Assembly: GCA_902795355.1 (NCBI GenBank)
Contig: CADBKZ010000018.1
Coordinates: 1 to 64,000 of the forward strand
DNA length: 64,000 nt
Direction of reading: 5' to 3'
Source of the DNA: an uncultured Ruminococcus sp.
Lineage (GTDB): Bacteria; Bacillota; Clostridia; Oscillospirales; CAG-272
Part shown: in pieces, positions 1 through 7,242 of the stretch
How positions within the stretch are numbered: the first letter of the stretch is position 1
Layout of the letters: each line of letters starts with the position of its first letter
Notes under the pieces: generated by a model
What the model was told of the DNA's origin: nothing
The model's database searches: none
The model's input: the letters and a program-made list of their open reading frames with translations, nothing else
Position numbers and translations under genes: made by a program

Positions 1-103
1 AATTTCCGAGACCTTCTCACACACATACACGTGTTCCTTTGTCTCTCTCTTGTTGTTCGGTTTTCAATGATCAAGGCCACCCCCTCTTGGGGACAGCTTG
101 ATT
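1..103 (-). other. rRNA-operon-type leader running out of the left edge
   Basis: Read on the minus strand, the transcript starting at the promoter at 104-132 has a short C/G-rich hairpin (about 78-93) followed by a BoxA-like stretch with ATTGAAAACCGAACAAC. Firmicute pre-rRNA leaders often carry such an ATTGAAAAC/TTTGAAAAC segment just before 16S. No rRNA body is visible; the gene itself would lie left of the window. The rRNA identity is inference from the leader and the perfect promoter. Confidence 0.5.
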
Positions 104-132
104 ATTATACTACAAGGATTCCCTTTTGTCAA
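104..132 (-). promoter_or_regulatory. Consensus sigma-A promoter firing leftwards
   Basis: On the minus strand TTGACA (132-127) and TATAAT (109-104) are separated by exactly 17 bp, a perfect consensus match. It points out of the window, away from the DUF421 gene, and feeds the rRNA-like leader. Confidence 0.75.
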
Positions 133-244
133 CCCCTTTTTTCAAATTTTTTCAATTTTTTTTGCATTTTTCGAAAAATCGGCTTCGGAAGCGGGTTTTC
201 GGGGTAAAATAACCGTGAAAAACCGTTTGAAAAAGGAGTTTTTT

Positions 245-922
245 ATGGTAACGATCGTATTTCGCACCCTGCTGATCTACCTGCTGTTGCTCTTGACCAT
301 GCGCATGATGGGGAAACGCCAGATCGGCGAATTGGAGCTGACCGAATTGGTGACGACCTTGTTGATCTCCGAAATCGCTTCCATTCCCATTGCCAACCAA
401 GACGTTCCGCTCCTGCATGCCGTGGTCCCGATTCTGCTCCTGCTGATTCTGGAAGTGCTTTCCTCTTGGCTCCTGCTCCGGTTTCCCCGCCTGAAACCCG
501 TTCTTTCCGCAAGCCCCACGCCCCTGATCCGCGGCGGCAAATTGCAGCAGGACGCGCTTTCTTCCAACCGCATTTCGGTGGAAGAGCTGATGTCCGAGAT
601 CCGCCAGCAGGGCTACGCCGACCTTTCCCAGATTGACGAGGCAATTCTGGAAACCAACGGCAAACTGACGGTTCTCCCGAAGCCCGCCTTCGGAACGCCG
701 AACGCTTCCCAGCTCCACCTTGCCCCGAAAGAGGAGCCGCTCTCCCATGTGGTGTTCTATGCGGGTCGGGTGAACAAAGCCGGCCTCTCCCTGATTGGGA
801 AGGACCCCGCTTGGCTCCGCGGCGAGTTGGCGCGCCGCAAGGTTACGGCGGGGTCGCTCTACTGCGTAACCGCCAACCGCTTGGGGGAAATGACTTTGAT
901 CGGAAAGGAGCCGACCAAATGA
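245..922 (+). CDS. DUF421 family membrane protein (YetF/YcaP type)
   Basis: A 225-residue protein of the DUF421 family: an N-terminal membrane part with about three hydrophobic segments in the first 85 residues, containing the family-typical RMMGKRQIGELELTEL stretch near residue 20, followed by a soluble alpha/beta domain. The ATG at 245 is chosen because AAGGAG (233-238) sits 6 nt upstream; the open frame further upstream is AT-rich non-coding sequence. Its stop overlaps the next start as ATGA, so the two genes are translationally coupled. The family is widespread in Firmicutes and linked in Bacilli to spore or envelope functions; the biochemical role here is unknown. Confidence 0.9.
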   Translation: MVTIVFRTLLIYLLLLLTMRMMGKRQIGELELTELVTTLLISEIASIPIANQDVPLLHAVVPILLLLILEVLSSWLLLRFPRLKPVLSASPTPLIRGGKLQQDALSSNRISVEELMSEIRQQGYADLSQIDEAILETNGKLTVLPKPAFGTPNASQLHLAPKEEPLSHVVFYAGRVNKAGLSLIGKDPAWLRGELARRKVTAGSLYCVTANRLGEMTLIGKEPTK

Positions 923-1287
923 AACAAGCAATTGCCGTTTTGATTCTGCTGGCGATTCTTGCCGCCCTGATCGTTTGGAACGCTCTATATATAAATAAGG
1001 TAGCGAACGATATGACCGCGCTTCTGGACGCTCTCCCCGATGTGGACGACCCCGCCTGCCCCAAAGCCGCCGCCGCGTTACGCGAAGCGTGGATGCGCCG
1101 TCTCCCCGTGGTGGACCTGACGGTCAGCTTTCTTTATACCGACCGCATTTGCGAGCAGAGCGCGCTGTTGATTTGCTGCGCCGAAACCGGCGACCGCTAC
1201 GGGTTTGCCTCGGCAAAAGCCCTGCTTGCCGACGCGTTTCACGACATGTGCCACGCGGAAACATGGAACTCCGCCGCCCTTTTTTAA
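919..1287 (+). CDS. DUF4363-like membrane-anchored protein
   Basis: A 122-residue protein with one N-terminal transmembrane helix (about residues 4-22) and a helical extracytoplasmic part containing two Cys (ICEQSALLICC). The size, single anchor and coupling to a DUF421 gene match DUF4363 proteins, which usually follow DUF421 in Clostridia. The ATG overlaps the previous stop (ATGA). No catalytic motif is visible and the function is unknown; the family name is moderately sure. Confidence 0.7.
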   Translation: MKQAIAVLILLAILAALIVWNALYINKVANDMTALLDALPDVDDPACPKAAAALREAWMRRLPVVDLTVSFLYTDRICEQSALLICCAETGDRYGFASAKALLADAFHDMCHAETWNSAALF

Positions 1288-1424
1288 AGCGCCGCCGCTC
1301 AAATTTGACGATTCGGGCACGTCGTTCAGCGGTATTTGCAAGTTGCGCGGGATCGCCTGAAACGCCCCTAAACAATTTTTGTCTGCTTTTTTGCAAAAAA
1401 GGTCTTTTCTTTTTCCCCGTCTTG

Positions 1425-1433
1425 TGATATGAT
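1425..1433 (+). promoter_or_regulatory. Extended -10 promoter candidate for the ThuA-like gene
   Basis: TGA-TATGAT (1425-1433) forms an extended -10 element, but no good -35 lies 17 bp upstream. It is the only promoter-like signal between the DUF4363 stop and the start at 1477. Confidence 0.35.
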
Positions 1434-1476
1434 ATATGTAGAAGATCCATCACCCGCGAAAAGGAGAAACAAAACC

Positions 1477-2226
1477 ATGATCCGTGTTCTGGTCTGGAAC
1501 GAGTTCAAGCACGAGCAAACCGACGAAGAAGTGAGAAAAATTTACCCCCGCGGCATTCACAACGCCATTGCCGATTTTCTCCGCAGCGACGACATTGAAG
1601 TCCGCACGGCGACCCTCTACGATGAAAACCGCGAGATCAGCGACCCCAACTGCGGCATTACCAAAGAAATCCTCGACGAGACCGACGTTCTGATCTGGTG
1701 GGGCCACATGGCGCACCACCATGTTCCGGACGCGGTCGCCAATCTCGTTCGCGACGCGGTTCTCTCGGGCATGGGCATGATCGCCCTGCACTCCGCGCAC
1801 CATTCCAAGCCTTTCCGCTATCTGCTGGGAACATCCTGCAACCTCTGCTGGCGCGAGAGCGGCGACTCCGAGCTTTTGTGGGTAATCGAGCCGTCCCACC
1901 CCATTACCCGCGGCATTGACCGTTGCTTCCGCTTGGAACACGAGGAGACCTACGGCGAACCGTTCGTGATCCCCACGCCGGACCGCCTGCTTCTGATCGG
2001 CAACTACTCGGGCGGCGAGGTGTTCCGCTCCGGCTGCCTCTATTGCCGCGGCAACGGGAAGATCTTCTATTTCCAGCCCGGGCATGAAACCTTCCCCACC
2101 TTCTATCAACCCGCCGTGCAAACCGTTATCCGCAACGCCGTCCGCTTCCTCGCGCCCACCTACCGCGAAACGACCGCCTGCCCGCACGTCCGCAGAATCG
2201 ACGATGAGGAACCTTATGTCATATAA
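1477..2226 (+). CDS. ThuA-like (trehalose utilisation family) protein
   Basis: A 249-residue protein of the ThuA family, which adopts a class I glutamine-amidotransferase-like fold. Recognisable features are the start MIRVLVWNEF, DVLIWWGHMAHH, the segment GMGMIALHSAHHSKPF near the nucleophile-elbow position, HPITRGI and the final GKIFYFQPGHETFPT. ThuA proteins are tied genetically to trehalose-like disaccharide oxidation in rhizobia, but their reaction is not settled. AAGGAGA (1461-1467) supports the ATG at 1477. It stands alone with its own terminator, so no pathway can be read from context. Confidence 0.85.
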   Translation: MIRVLVWNEFKHEQTDEEVRKIYPRGIHNAIADFLRSDDIEVRTATLYDENREISDPNCGITKEILDETDVLIWWGHMAHHHVPDAVANLVRDAVLSGMGMIALHSAHHSKPFRYLLGTSCNLCWRESGDSELLWVIEPSHPITRGIDRCFRLEHEETYGEPFVIPTPDRLLLIGNYSGGEVFRSGCLYCRGNGKIFYFQPGHETFPTFYQPAVQTVIRNAVRFLAPTYRETTACPHVRRIDDEEPYVI

Positions 2227-2238
2227 AAAACCAATCAA

Positions 2239-2275
2239 CAGCGGAACCCGCCAACGGGTTCCGCTGTTTCCTTTA
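2239..2275 (+). terminator. Intrinsic terminator after the ThuA-like gene
   Basis: A 12-bp perfect stem CAGCGGAACCCG (2239-2250) pairs with 2255-2266 across a CCAA loop and is followed by a T-rich tail. Confidence 0.85.
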
Positions 2276-2373
2276 TTCTGCAAACCGTTTTTTTGGATTT
2301 TGTCTGTTTTTGCCGCTATTTGTAGAAATATTTTTCAAGATCCCGGTCTTTTTCATTTTTTAATTTGGCAATC

Positions 2374-2402
2374 TTGACAAATGCACGCAAAAATGTTATA
2401 AT
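2374..2402 (+). promoter_or_regulatory. Sigma-A promoter of the subtilase locus
   Basis: TTGACA (2374-2379), 17-bp spacer, TATAAT (2397-2402), about 62 bp upstream of the first lipoprotein start at 2465. No separate promoter is visible before the second copy at 3034, so both copies are probably on one transcript. Confidence 0.75.
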
Positions 2403-2435
2403 AATAGTAGATATGATCTTCCGAACAGGCTTTTC

Positions 2436-3578
2436 ACCAATCAACAAACAAAAAAGGAGAAATCATGATGAAAAAAACATTGGTTATTTTTCTGGTACTT
2501 TCTTTGCTGCTCGGTATGTTTACAGGCTGCGCGGGAAATAACCCGCCGCCGGAGCAAAAGTATGCCAATGAAAAAATTTATTGGCAAGGCACAATCGACG
2601 ATGATTTTGATGATGACTTTGTTACTATTGTGATTAAATACCCCTACAATGATCGTGAATATACAATTGAAGATTTCACAGAAATCGGTTGTATTGAGGT
2701 CATTGACATGTGGAAAAAGAAAGCACCGAATCTGGCAATGATATATAAATTAATTTTGGATCAACATTCCAAGCAAAATGTTTTGGATTCTATCAAATGG
2801 TTGGAAGCACAACCATATATTCATAGCGCAGAACCGAATGTGCATGGTTGGTTATACCTTGATGAGTATCCAAACGACCCCTATTATACCGAAGATTATC
2901 AATGGGCAATTGATCAAATTGAACTTCCCGACGCATGGGATATTACCACGGGTTCAAGTATATAAGCAACTCTCTTGCAACCGATAATCAACCGTTTTTA
3001 ACCAATCAACAACAAACAAAAAAAGGAGAAATCATGATGAAAAAAACATTGGTTATTTTTCTGGTACTTTCTTTGCTGCTCGGTATGTTTACAGGCTGCG
3101 CGGGAAATAACCCGCCGACCGAGGAAGTTACGCTTTCCGAATGGGAAAAGGCACATTTGGCGATCATCACGCCGGAGCAAAAGTATGCCAACGAAAAAGT
3201 TTATTGGGAAGGTACAATCGATGATGATTTTGATGACAATGTGGTATTAATTACCATTGGTTATCCTTATAACAATCGAGAATACACCGTGGAAGATTTT
3301 GCAGAAATCGGTTGTATTGATCTCATAGATATATGGACAGAAAAAGGAACGAATATTTGGCTGATTCAAAAACTTGTCTTAAATCAAAATTCCAAGCAAA
3401 ATGTTTTGGATTCTATCAAATGGTTGGAAGCGCAACCTTTTATTCATTCTGCGGAACCAAATGGTTATTTTCAAGCCGATTTATGTGAAACCCCGAATGA
3501 CCCCTACTATTCTAACAATTACCAATGGGCAATTGATCAAATTGAACTTCCCGACGCATGGGATATTACCACGGGTTC
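2436..3578 (+). repeat. Imperfect tandem duplication of leader plus lipoprotein/propeptide region
   Basis: Unit 1 is about 2436-2955 and unit 2 about 3001-3578. They share the leader ACCAATCAAC...AAAAGGAGAAATCATGATG, the signal peptide and the whole propeptide region, ending at the same GATATTACCACGGGTTC. Unit 2 has 54 extra bases (18 codons) after the lipobox. About 45 bp (2956-3000) unrelated to either unit lie at the junction and contain the stop of unit 1. The units have diverged at many codons with few frame changes, so the duplication is not fresh. Confidence 0.85.
2465..2965 (+). CDS. Propeptide-only lipoprotein, truncated tandem copy of the following subtilase
   Basis: A 166-residue product with a type II signal peptide (MMKKTLVIFLVLSLLLGMFTGC, lipobox Cys22 shown as LLGMFTGC) and a domain beginning TIDDDF and ending LEAQPYIHSAEPN, collinear with residues of the protease at 3034-4914. 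It stops at TTGSSI just where the catalytic domain of its neighbour starts, so no Asp/His/Ser triad is present. The frame is intact over its length with a good RBS (AAGGAG). It may be a degenerate duplicate or a retained lipoprotein carrying a subtilase propeptide that could chaperone or inhibit the mature protease; the second reading is inference. Confidence 0.75.
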   Translation: MMKKTLVIFLVLSLLLGMFTGCAGNNPPPEQKYANEKIYWQGTIDDDFDDDFVTIVIKYPYNDREYTIEDFTEIGCIEVIDMWKKKAPNLAMIYKLILDQHSKQNVLDSIKWLEAQPYIHSAEPNVHGWLYLDEYPNDPYYTEDYQWAIDQIELPDAWDITTGSSI

Positions 3579-4914
3579 CTCAAACATTACCGTTGCCGTA
3601 ATGGACTCGGGAATTCGTGCAAACCATTATGATTTGCGAAACCGAGTAGATAGCAATTTGAGCAAATCCTTTGTATCTGATAATCAAACCGATAACACAG
3701 GATTAGAGGACACACTCGGACACGGAACAAATGTTGCTGGCGTGATCGGTGCAATTACGAATAACGCAACCGGTATTGCGGGAGTTTGTTGGAATGTAAC
3801 GCTGGTTTCTTTGAGAGTTACGGTAAACGGCACTGACTTTAATCCAACGGCAATCGCAAGTGCAATTAACTATGCAAAAGATAATGATATTGACATTATC
3901 AACTGCTCCATGAGCTGGACAGTTAACTATAATACAATTCGACTTGCCATTCAAAACTATTCCGGTCTGCTTGTATGCTCTGCCGGAAATGACAACGAAA
4001 GCAGCGATTCTAATTACATTTATCCCGCCAGATATAATTTTGACAACATCATTGTAGTCGGAGCCAGCGATTCGAGCGATGCAAAAGCAACTTTCTCCAA
4101 TTACGGAGCTGCGACTGTGGATTTGTTTGCACCGGGTGTAAACATTTATACCACCGCCATTGACCCGGATGCGCCGCTCAATATCAACTATTACAAATCG
4201 GTCAGCGGAACATCTTTCTCTGCGCCGCTGGTTGCAGGGGTTGCCGCCCTGATCCTTTCGGTGTACCCGAACTACCAGCCCTATGATCTCTATGTTTCCA
4301 TCTGCGATAACGTTGACGTTTGCAGCGGATTGAGCGGCTATTGCCTGACGGGAGGGCGATTGAATGCCGCCGCCGCTTTGGAAAATGCACACACGCACAC
4401 CCATGTTTATGAATATAGATATGGAAATGCCCGCACCGAAACCGACCATACGGAAACCTGCGTTCATTGCGGCGTAACGCGGGTTGTGGATCACTCTTTG
4501 AGTTATAATAATGAGGATAGCTCGGAACATCTCTGCTTTTGTACCGTATGCTATATAGAATTCGCCGAAAGCCACACTTTTTCTTCCGCATATTCCTATA
4601 ACAGCTCCCAGCACTATAAAGCCTGCGTTTGCGGGCGTCAAATTGACGCCGCAAACCACACCCTCACTTATACGAATATCGATATGTCGATCCATTCCAA
4701 ACAATGCGATATCTGCGGATATTACGCAACCGAGGACCATTCATGGTCATTGGAAACCTTTGGAGTTGATCCGGTGGAAGAGCTGGAAACAATTGTGTTC
4801 GACCCCGGAGAATTGGCCGAGCCGGAATACCGGATACGTTACAGATGCTATAAATGCAATGCGCTTTCCCCGTATAATCCAGCGCCCTTTGCGGTGGATC
4901 CCGAATCCGAATGA
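3034..4914 (+). CDS. Lipoprotein subtilisin-like serine protease (S8) with C-terminal His/Cys repeats
   Basis: A 626-residue surface subtilase. Order: type II signal peptide with lipobox Cys22; propeptide-like domain ending in SAEPN around residue 145; S8 catalytic domain with Asp191 (VAVMDSG), His230 (LGHGTNVAG), oxyanion Asn319 (CSAGNDN) and Ser394 (SGTSFSAP); then about residues 450-610 hold five related units, each with a starting His, Tyr-rich strand and a CxxC or CxC pair (CVHCG, CFCTVC, CVCG, CDICG, CYKC). Those units resemble small metal-binding ribbons. ATG 3034 has AAGGAG 6 nt upstream. It should be exported and lipid-anchored (lgt is at 39758-40843). Substrate is unknown. Confidence 0.92.
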   Translation: MMKKTLVIFLVLSLLLGMFTGCAGNNPPTEEVTLSEWEKAHLAIITPEQKYANEKVYWEGTIDDDFDDNVVLITIGYPYNNREYTVEDFAEIGCIDLIDIWTEKGTNIWLIQKLVLNQNSKQNVLDSIKWLEAQPFIHSAEPNGYFQADLCETPNDPYYSNNYQWAIDQIELPDAWDITTGSSNITVAVMDSGIRANHYDLRNRVDSNLSKSFVSDNQTDNTGLEDTLGHGTNVAGVIGAITNNATGIAGVCWNVTLVSLRVTVNGTDFNPTAIASAINYAKDNDIDIINCSMSWTVNYNTIRLAIQNYSGLLVCSAGNDNESSDSNYIYPARYNFDNIIVVGASDSSDAKATFSNYGAATVDLFAPGVNIYTTAIDPDAPLNINYYKSVSGTSFSAPLVAGVAALILSVYPNYQPYDLYVSICDNVDVCSGLSGYCLTGGRLNAAAALENAHTHTHVYEYRYGNARTETDHTETCVHCGVTRVVDHSLSYNNEDSSEHLCFCTVCYIEFAESHTFSSAYSYNSSQHYKACVCGRQIDAANHTLTYTNIDMSIHSKQCDICGYYATEDHSWSLETFGVDPVEELETIVFDPGELAEPEYRIRYRCYKCNALSPYNPAPFAVDPESE

Positions 4915-5020
4915 AAAGATGGAGATTATCTTTCATGATGAACCCAACGATACACTCTATGCGCAAAAATAGGATCCCGCACATACCGTATGTGATTCAA
5001 AAGTAAGAAAAAACCTGCGC

Positions 5021-5079
5021 AAAAAGAACAACCGCGCGGAGCGGCGGGAAACGGGTTTCCCGCGGCCTTTCCCGCGCGG
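5021..5079 (-). terminator. Nested hairpin terminator after the DUF3789 gene
   Basis: An inner stem GCGGGAAA/TTTCCCGC (5044-5063) sits inside an outer CCGCGCGG pair (5032-5039 and 5072-5079); on the minus strand a T-rich stretch TTGTTCTTTTT follows. Confidence 0.55.
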
Positions 5080-5083
5080 GCGG

Positions 5084-5179
5084 TCAGTTTGAACGGTTGA
5101 TTTGAAACAAACACATGGTAAACGCGCCCAGTGTGCCGCCGAGCATCATGCCGAGCAGAAAAAACAACGCCAATTTCAT
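5084..5179 (-). CDS. Small DUF3789-type membrane protein (31 residues)
   Basis: A 31-residue peptide starting MKLALFFLLGMMLGG and continuing TLGAFTMCLF. This is the pattern of DUF3789, a family of about 30-residue single-helix proteins found near mobile elements and in Clostridial chromosomes, with the typical LLGMMLGGT-x-G-x-FTMCL core. The ATG at 5179 has AGGAG about 10 nt upstream. Nothing mobile is visible next to it. The function of the family is unknown. Confidence 0.75.
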   Translation of the reverse strand: MKLALFFLLGMMLGGTLGAFTMCLFQINRSN

Positions 5180-5281
5180 TTGTTTGCATCTCCTGTCTTG
5201 AAAACAACGCCGCGGATTTTGCGGCTTGTGATGGTACAGTTTATTCTGCTTCGTTCGCCTCGGTGTTATGCGCGCAAACAG

Positions 5282-5323
5282 AAAAAAGCGACGATTCCGC
5301 AAAACGGAACCGTCGCTTTTTTT
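5282..5323. terminator. Bidirectional terminator
   Basis: A stem AAAAAAGCGACG-x-TTCCG (5282-5299) pairs with CGGAA-x-CGTCGCTTTTTT (5304-5321). It has A and T runs on both sides and closes the M20 peptidase gene on the minus strand. Confidence 0.85.
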
Positions 5324-5414
5324 CATTCGGACAGCGGGGGCATGTCGCGCAGGTTCGGCGTTCCAACGCTCCCCTCGTTTTTTGGCCGCGGGCGATGAAA
5401 GTTTCCACGGGGGG

Positions 5415-6560
5415 TCAAAGATACAACGCCGCGGCGGCGAGACGGCGCGCCGATTCCGCAAGCGACGGAATTTCGGCGTACTCCTCGTGTGAATGGATCC
5501 GCCCGCCCAGAACGCCGAAGCCGTCCAGACACGGAATGCCCGCCGAGGCAATGTCCGCCGCGTCCGAACCGCTGACGGCGGTTTTCGAGGAAAGCGCGGG
5601 GAGTCCCGCCTTGGCAAACGCCGCGTTCAGCCGCTCCAACAGCGCGCGGTTCCGCTCGCACGGCTCCATGGCAACGCGCTCGCTCAACAGCTCCGCTTCG
5701 CACCGCGAACCGGCAATAAAGGAGCGCGCGGCAACCTTGCGGACGGTCTCCTGCGCGCGAGCCCGCTGCTCCGCCGTTACAAAGCGAATGTCTACCACAA
5801 ACGTACAGAGCGCGGGCACCACGTTCGCTTTATCCCCCGCGGCGATTACGTTGCAGCTGCAAGTCAGACCGTCGGTATCCTTCATTTTCTCCAATTCGAG
5901 GATTTTATGCGCCGCTTCCGCAAGGGCGTTGACGCCGTTCGGGCATTCGGAGCTGTGAACCGACTTTCCATGGATCACAAGGCGATAACGCAGGATTCCC
6001 TTGCGGGCGAGAATCACCGCGTCCTCTTGCGGCTCGCAGTTGAGAAACGCGGCGCAATCCCGCGCTTTTTCCAACATGAACGCAACGGTGTGTTTCGCGC
6101 TCTGCAAGCTGCTTGTTTCCTCGTCGCTCTGCAAAATCAGTTTGAGCGGGCGAGCGGAAAATCCGCAGGCGTCCAGCGCGTCCATGGCCAGAAACGCGGC
6201 CACAACGCCGCCTTTGCAATCGGTAACGCCAGGGCCGTATAAACGGCCGTTCTCGCGGCGAACCGCAGGAGACCCGAACGAGCCGACGGGATGAACGGTG
6301 TCCATATGCCCCGAGAAGGCGACGGGAACGCCCGCGGCCTCGGGATGGGACGTGATGCAGATCGCGTTTCCGGCCGTTTTTTCCACGTCGGTTTCCACGC
6401 GCCAGCCTTTTTCCGCGGCGGCGCGGGCAAAATAGTCGCCGACCGCATCCACGCGCGCTTTGTCGTCCGTGGGGCTTTCCAGCGCGGCAACGTCTTCCCA
6501 AAAGCGCAGATATGCGTCCTTTTTCTCTTCGATACACCGAAATACCCGTTCATGTTCCAT
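5415..6560 (-). CDS. M20 family metallopeptidase (ArgE/DapE/CPG2 type)
   Basis: A 381-residue zinc-dependent M20 hydrolase. Metal and catalytic residues can be placed: His85 and Asp87 (FSGHMDTVHP), Asp114 (YGPGVTDCKGG), Glu147-Glu148 (SDEETSS); a dimerisation domain starts near KGILRYRLVIHGKSVHS and the last metal ligand is the His in GGRIHSHEEY. The layout is closest to carboxypeptidase G2-like and YgeY-like peptidases; substrate cannot be told. ATG 6560 has AAAGGA upstream and a consensus promoter at 6595-6623. Cytoplasmic, monocistronic. Confidence 0.9.
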   Translation of the reverse strand: MEHERVFRCIEEKKDAYLRFWEDVAALESPTDDKARVDAVGDYFARAAAEKGWRVETDVEKTAGNAICITSHPEAAGVPVAFSGHMDTVHPVGSFGSPAVRRENGRLYGPGVTDCKGGVVAAFLAMDALDACGFSARPLKLILQSDEETSSLQSAKHTVAFMLEKARDCAAFLNCEPQEDAVILARKGILRYRLVIHGKSVHSSECPNGVNALAEAAHKILELEKMKDTDGLTCSCNVIAAGDKANVVPALCTFVVDIRFVTAEQRARAQETVRKVAARSFIAGSRCEAELLSERVAMEPCERNRALLERLNAAFAKAGLPALSSKTAVSGSDAADIASAGIPCLDGFGVLGGRIHSHEEYAEIPSLAESARRLAAAALYL

Positions 6561-6594
6561 GGCACAGTCCTTTCCCAAAGATTTTTCCTGTTCT

Positions 6595-6623
6595 ATTATA
6601 CTGCAAATCCCGCGGATTGTCAA
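6595..6623 (-). promoter_or_regulatory. Sigma-A promoter of the M20 peptidase gene
   Basis: Minus-strand TTGACA (6623-6618), 17-bp spacer, TATAAT (6600-6595), about 35 bp upstream of the start codon. Confidence 0.8.
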
Positions 6624-6749
6624 TCCTTTTCCCCGCGTTTACTCTTTTGGGAATGGGGAAAGTTTGAAGGGAAAACGCTTTTTTGGAAAAACACGGAAAA
6701 AGTGACGGCCTGTATTTTTTATAAAATTTACAAAAAAAGCCCAAACCTC

Positions 6750-6778
6750 TTGACAAATCAATCAGTTTGTGCTATGAT
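6750..6778 (+). promoter_or_regulatory. Sigma-A promoter for a predicted antisense RNA
   Basis: TTGACA (6750-6755), 17-bp spacer, TATGAT (6773-6778) on the plus strand. It faces the toxin-like gene at 6874-6951 and no plus-strand gene follows, which fits an antitoxin RNA promoter. Confidence 0.65.
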
Positions 6779-6784
6779 AAGAAT

Positions 6785-6870
6785 ACGAGGGAACACCGAT
6801 GACGGTTTGCCCCCGACTTTAGCAGAAATAACCGCTTACTTTTCGAGGGTAGGGCGGTTATTTCTGTTTT
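6785..6870 (+). ncRNA. Predicted antisense antitoxin RNA (RatA-like arrangement)
   Basis: From the promoter at 6750-6778 transcription would begin near 6785 and end at a strong hairpin whose arms CAGAAATAACCGC (6823-6835) and GCGGTTATTTCTG (6854-6866) are followed by TTTT. The roughly 85-nt RNA would be antisense to the 3' untranslated end of the toxin mRNA, the geometry of txpA/RatA-type type I systems. Boundaries are inferred. Confidence 0.55.
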
Positions 6871-6873
6871 ATG

Positions 6874-6951
6874 TTACTTGCGACTCAAAAGCAAGCCGGC
6901 AAAAGCAATCAGAACCATTGCGAATGCAAAGAGCATTTCGTATGTTACCAT
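6874..6951 (-). CDS. Holin-like type I toxin peptide (25 residues)
   Basis: A 25-residue peptide beginning MVTYEMLFAFAMVLI and ending in LLLSRK: a short polar head with the TYE motif, one membrane helix and a basic tail. This is the signature of the Firmicute 'putative holin-like toxin'/TxpA-type peptides, which depolarise membranes when their antisense RNA is lacking. The characteristic AGAAATAACCGC hairpin lies just after the stop. No SD sits directly before the ATG; a 14-codon GTG frame (6989-6945) preceded by AAAGGAG overlaps codons 2-3 of the toxin and may supply coupled translation. It is too short for most gene callers. Confidence 0.75.
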   Translation of the reverse strand: MVTYEMLFAFAMVLIAFAGLLLSRK

Positions 6952-7102
6952 TGCGAAACATAAGGTGCGCTATGAAGATCAACGGGCACCAACTCCTTTC
7001 AATTGAATTTGAAAGGAGCAAAGAAATACATTGTTCCTTTCATTGGAATGAAAGGAGCAAACCGCCACCGTTTTGGTGTTCCCAAGGGAGCAAAACGCTC
7101 CG
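6952..7102 (-). promoter_or_regulatory. Structured 5' leader of the toxin mRNA
   Basis: The leader holds two successive inverted repeats, CTCCTTTCAA/TTGAAAGGAG (6993-7018) and TTCCTTTCATT/AATGAAAGGA (7033-7058). On the minus strand each has a GGAG in its distal arm, so ribosome access could be controlled by structure. A short GTG frame starts 3 nt after the first GGAG and ends over the toxin start. Control is inference. Confidence 0.5.
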
Positions 7103-7108
7103 AAAAAT

Positions 7109-7137
7109 ATTATATCATAAATCAACCAGATTGTCAA
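7109..7137 (-). promoter_or_regulatory. Sigma-A promoter of the toxin gene
   Basis: Minus-strand TTGACA (7137-7132), 17-bp spacer, TATAAT (7114-7109): a perfect consensus promoter about 160 bp upstream of the peptide start. Confidence 0.75.
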
Positions 7138-7176
7138 TCCTTTTCCCCGCGTTCTTTCTTTTCGGGGGAAGAGTTT

Positions 7177-7222
7177 GAGAGGGGGCGCCTTTTCTTTTCG
7201 GAAAGAAAAGGCGCCCCCTCTC
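7177..7222 (-). terminator. AAGACCTTG-tagged palindromic terminator after serA
   Basis: Two perfect 21-bp arms (7177-7197 and 7202-7222) around TCGG. In the gene sense the hairpin is preceded by AAGACCTT and followed by AAACTCTTCCCC, like several other gene ends in this window. Confidence 0.75.
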
Positions 7223-7242
7223 AAGGTCTTATCACAACTCCC

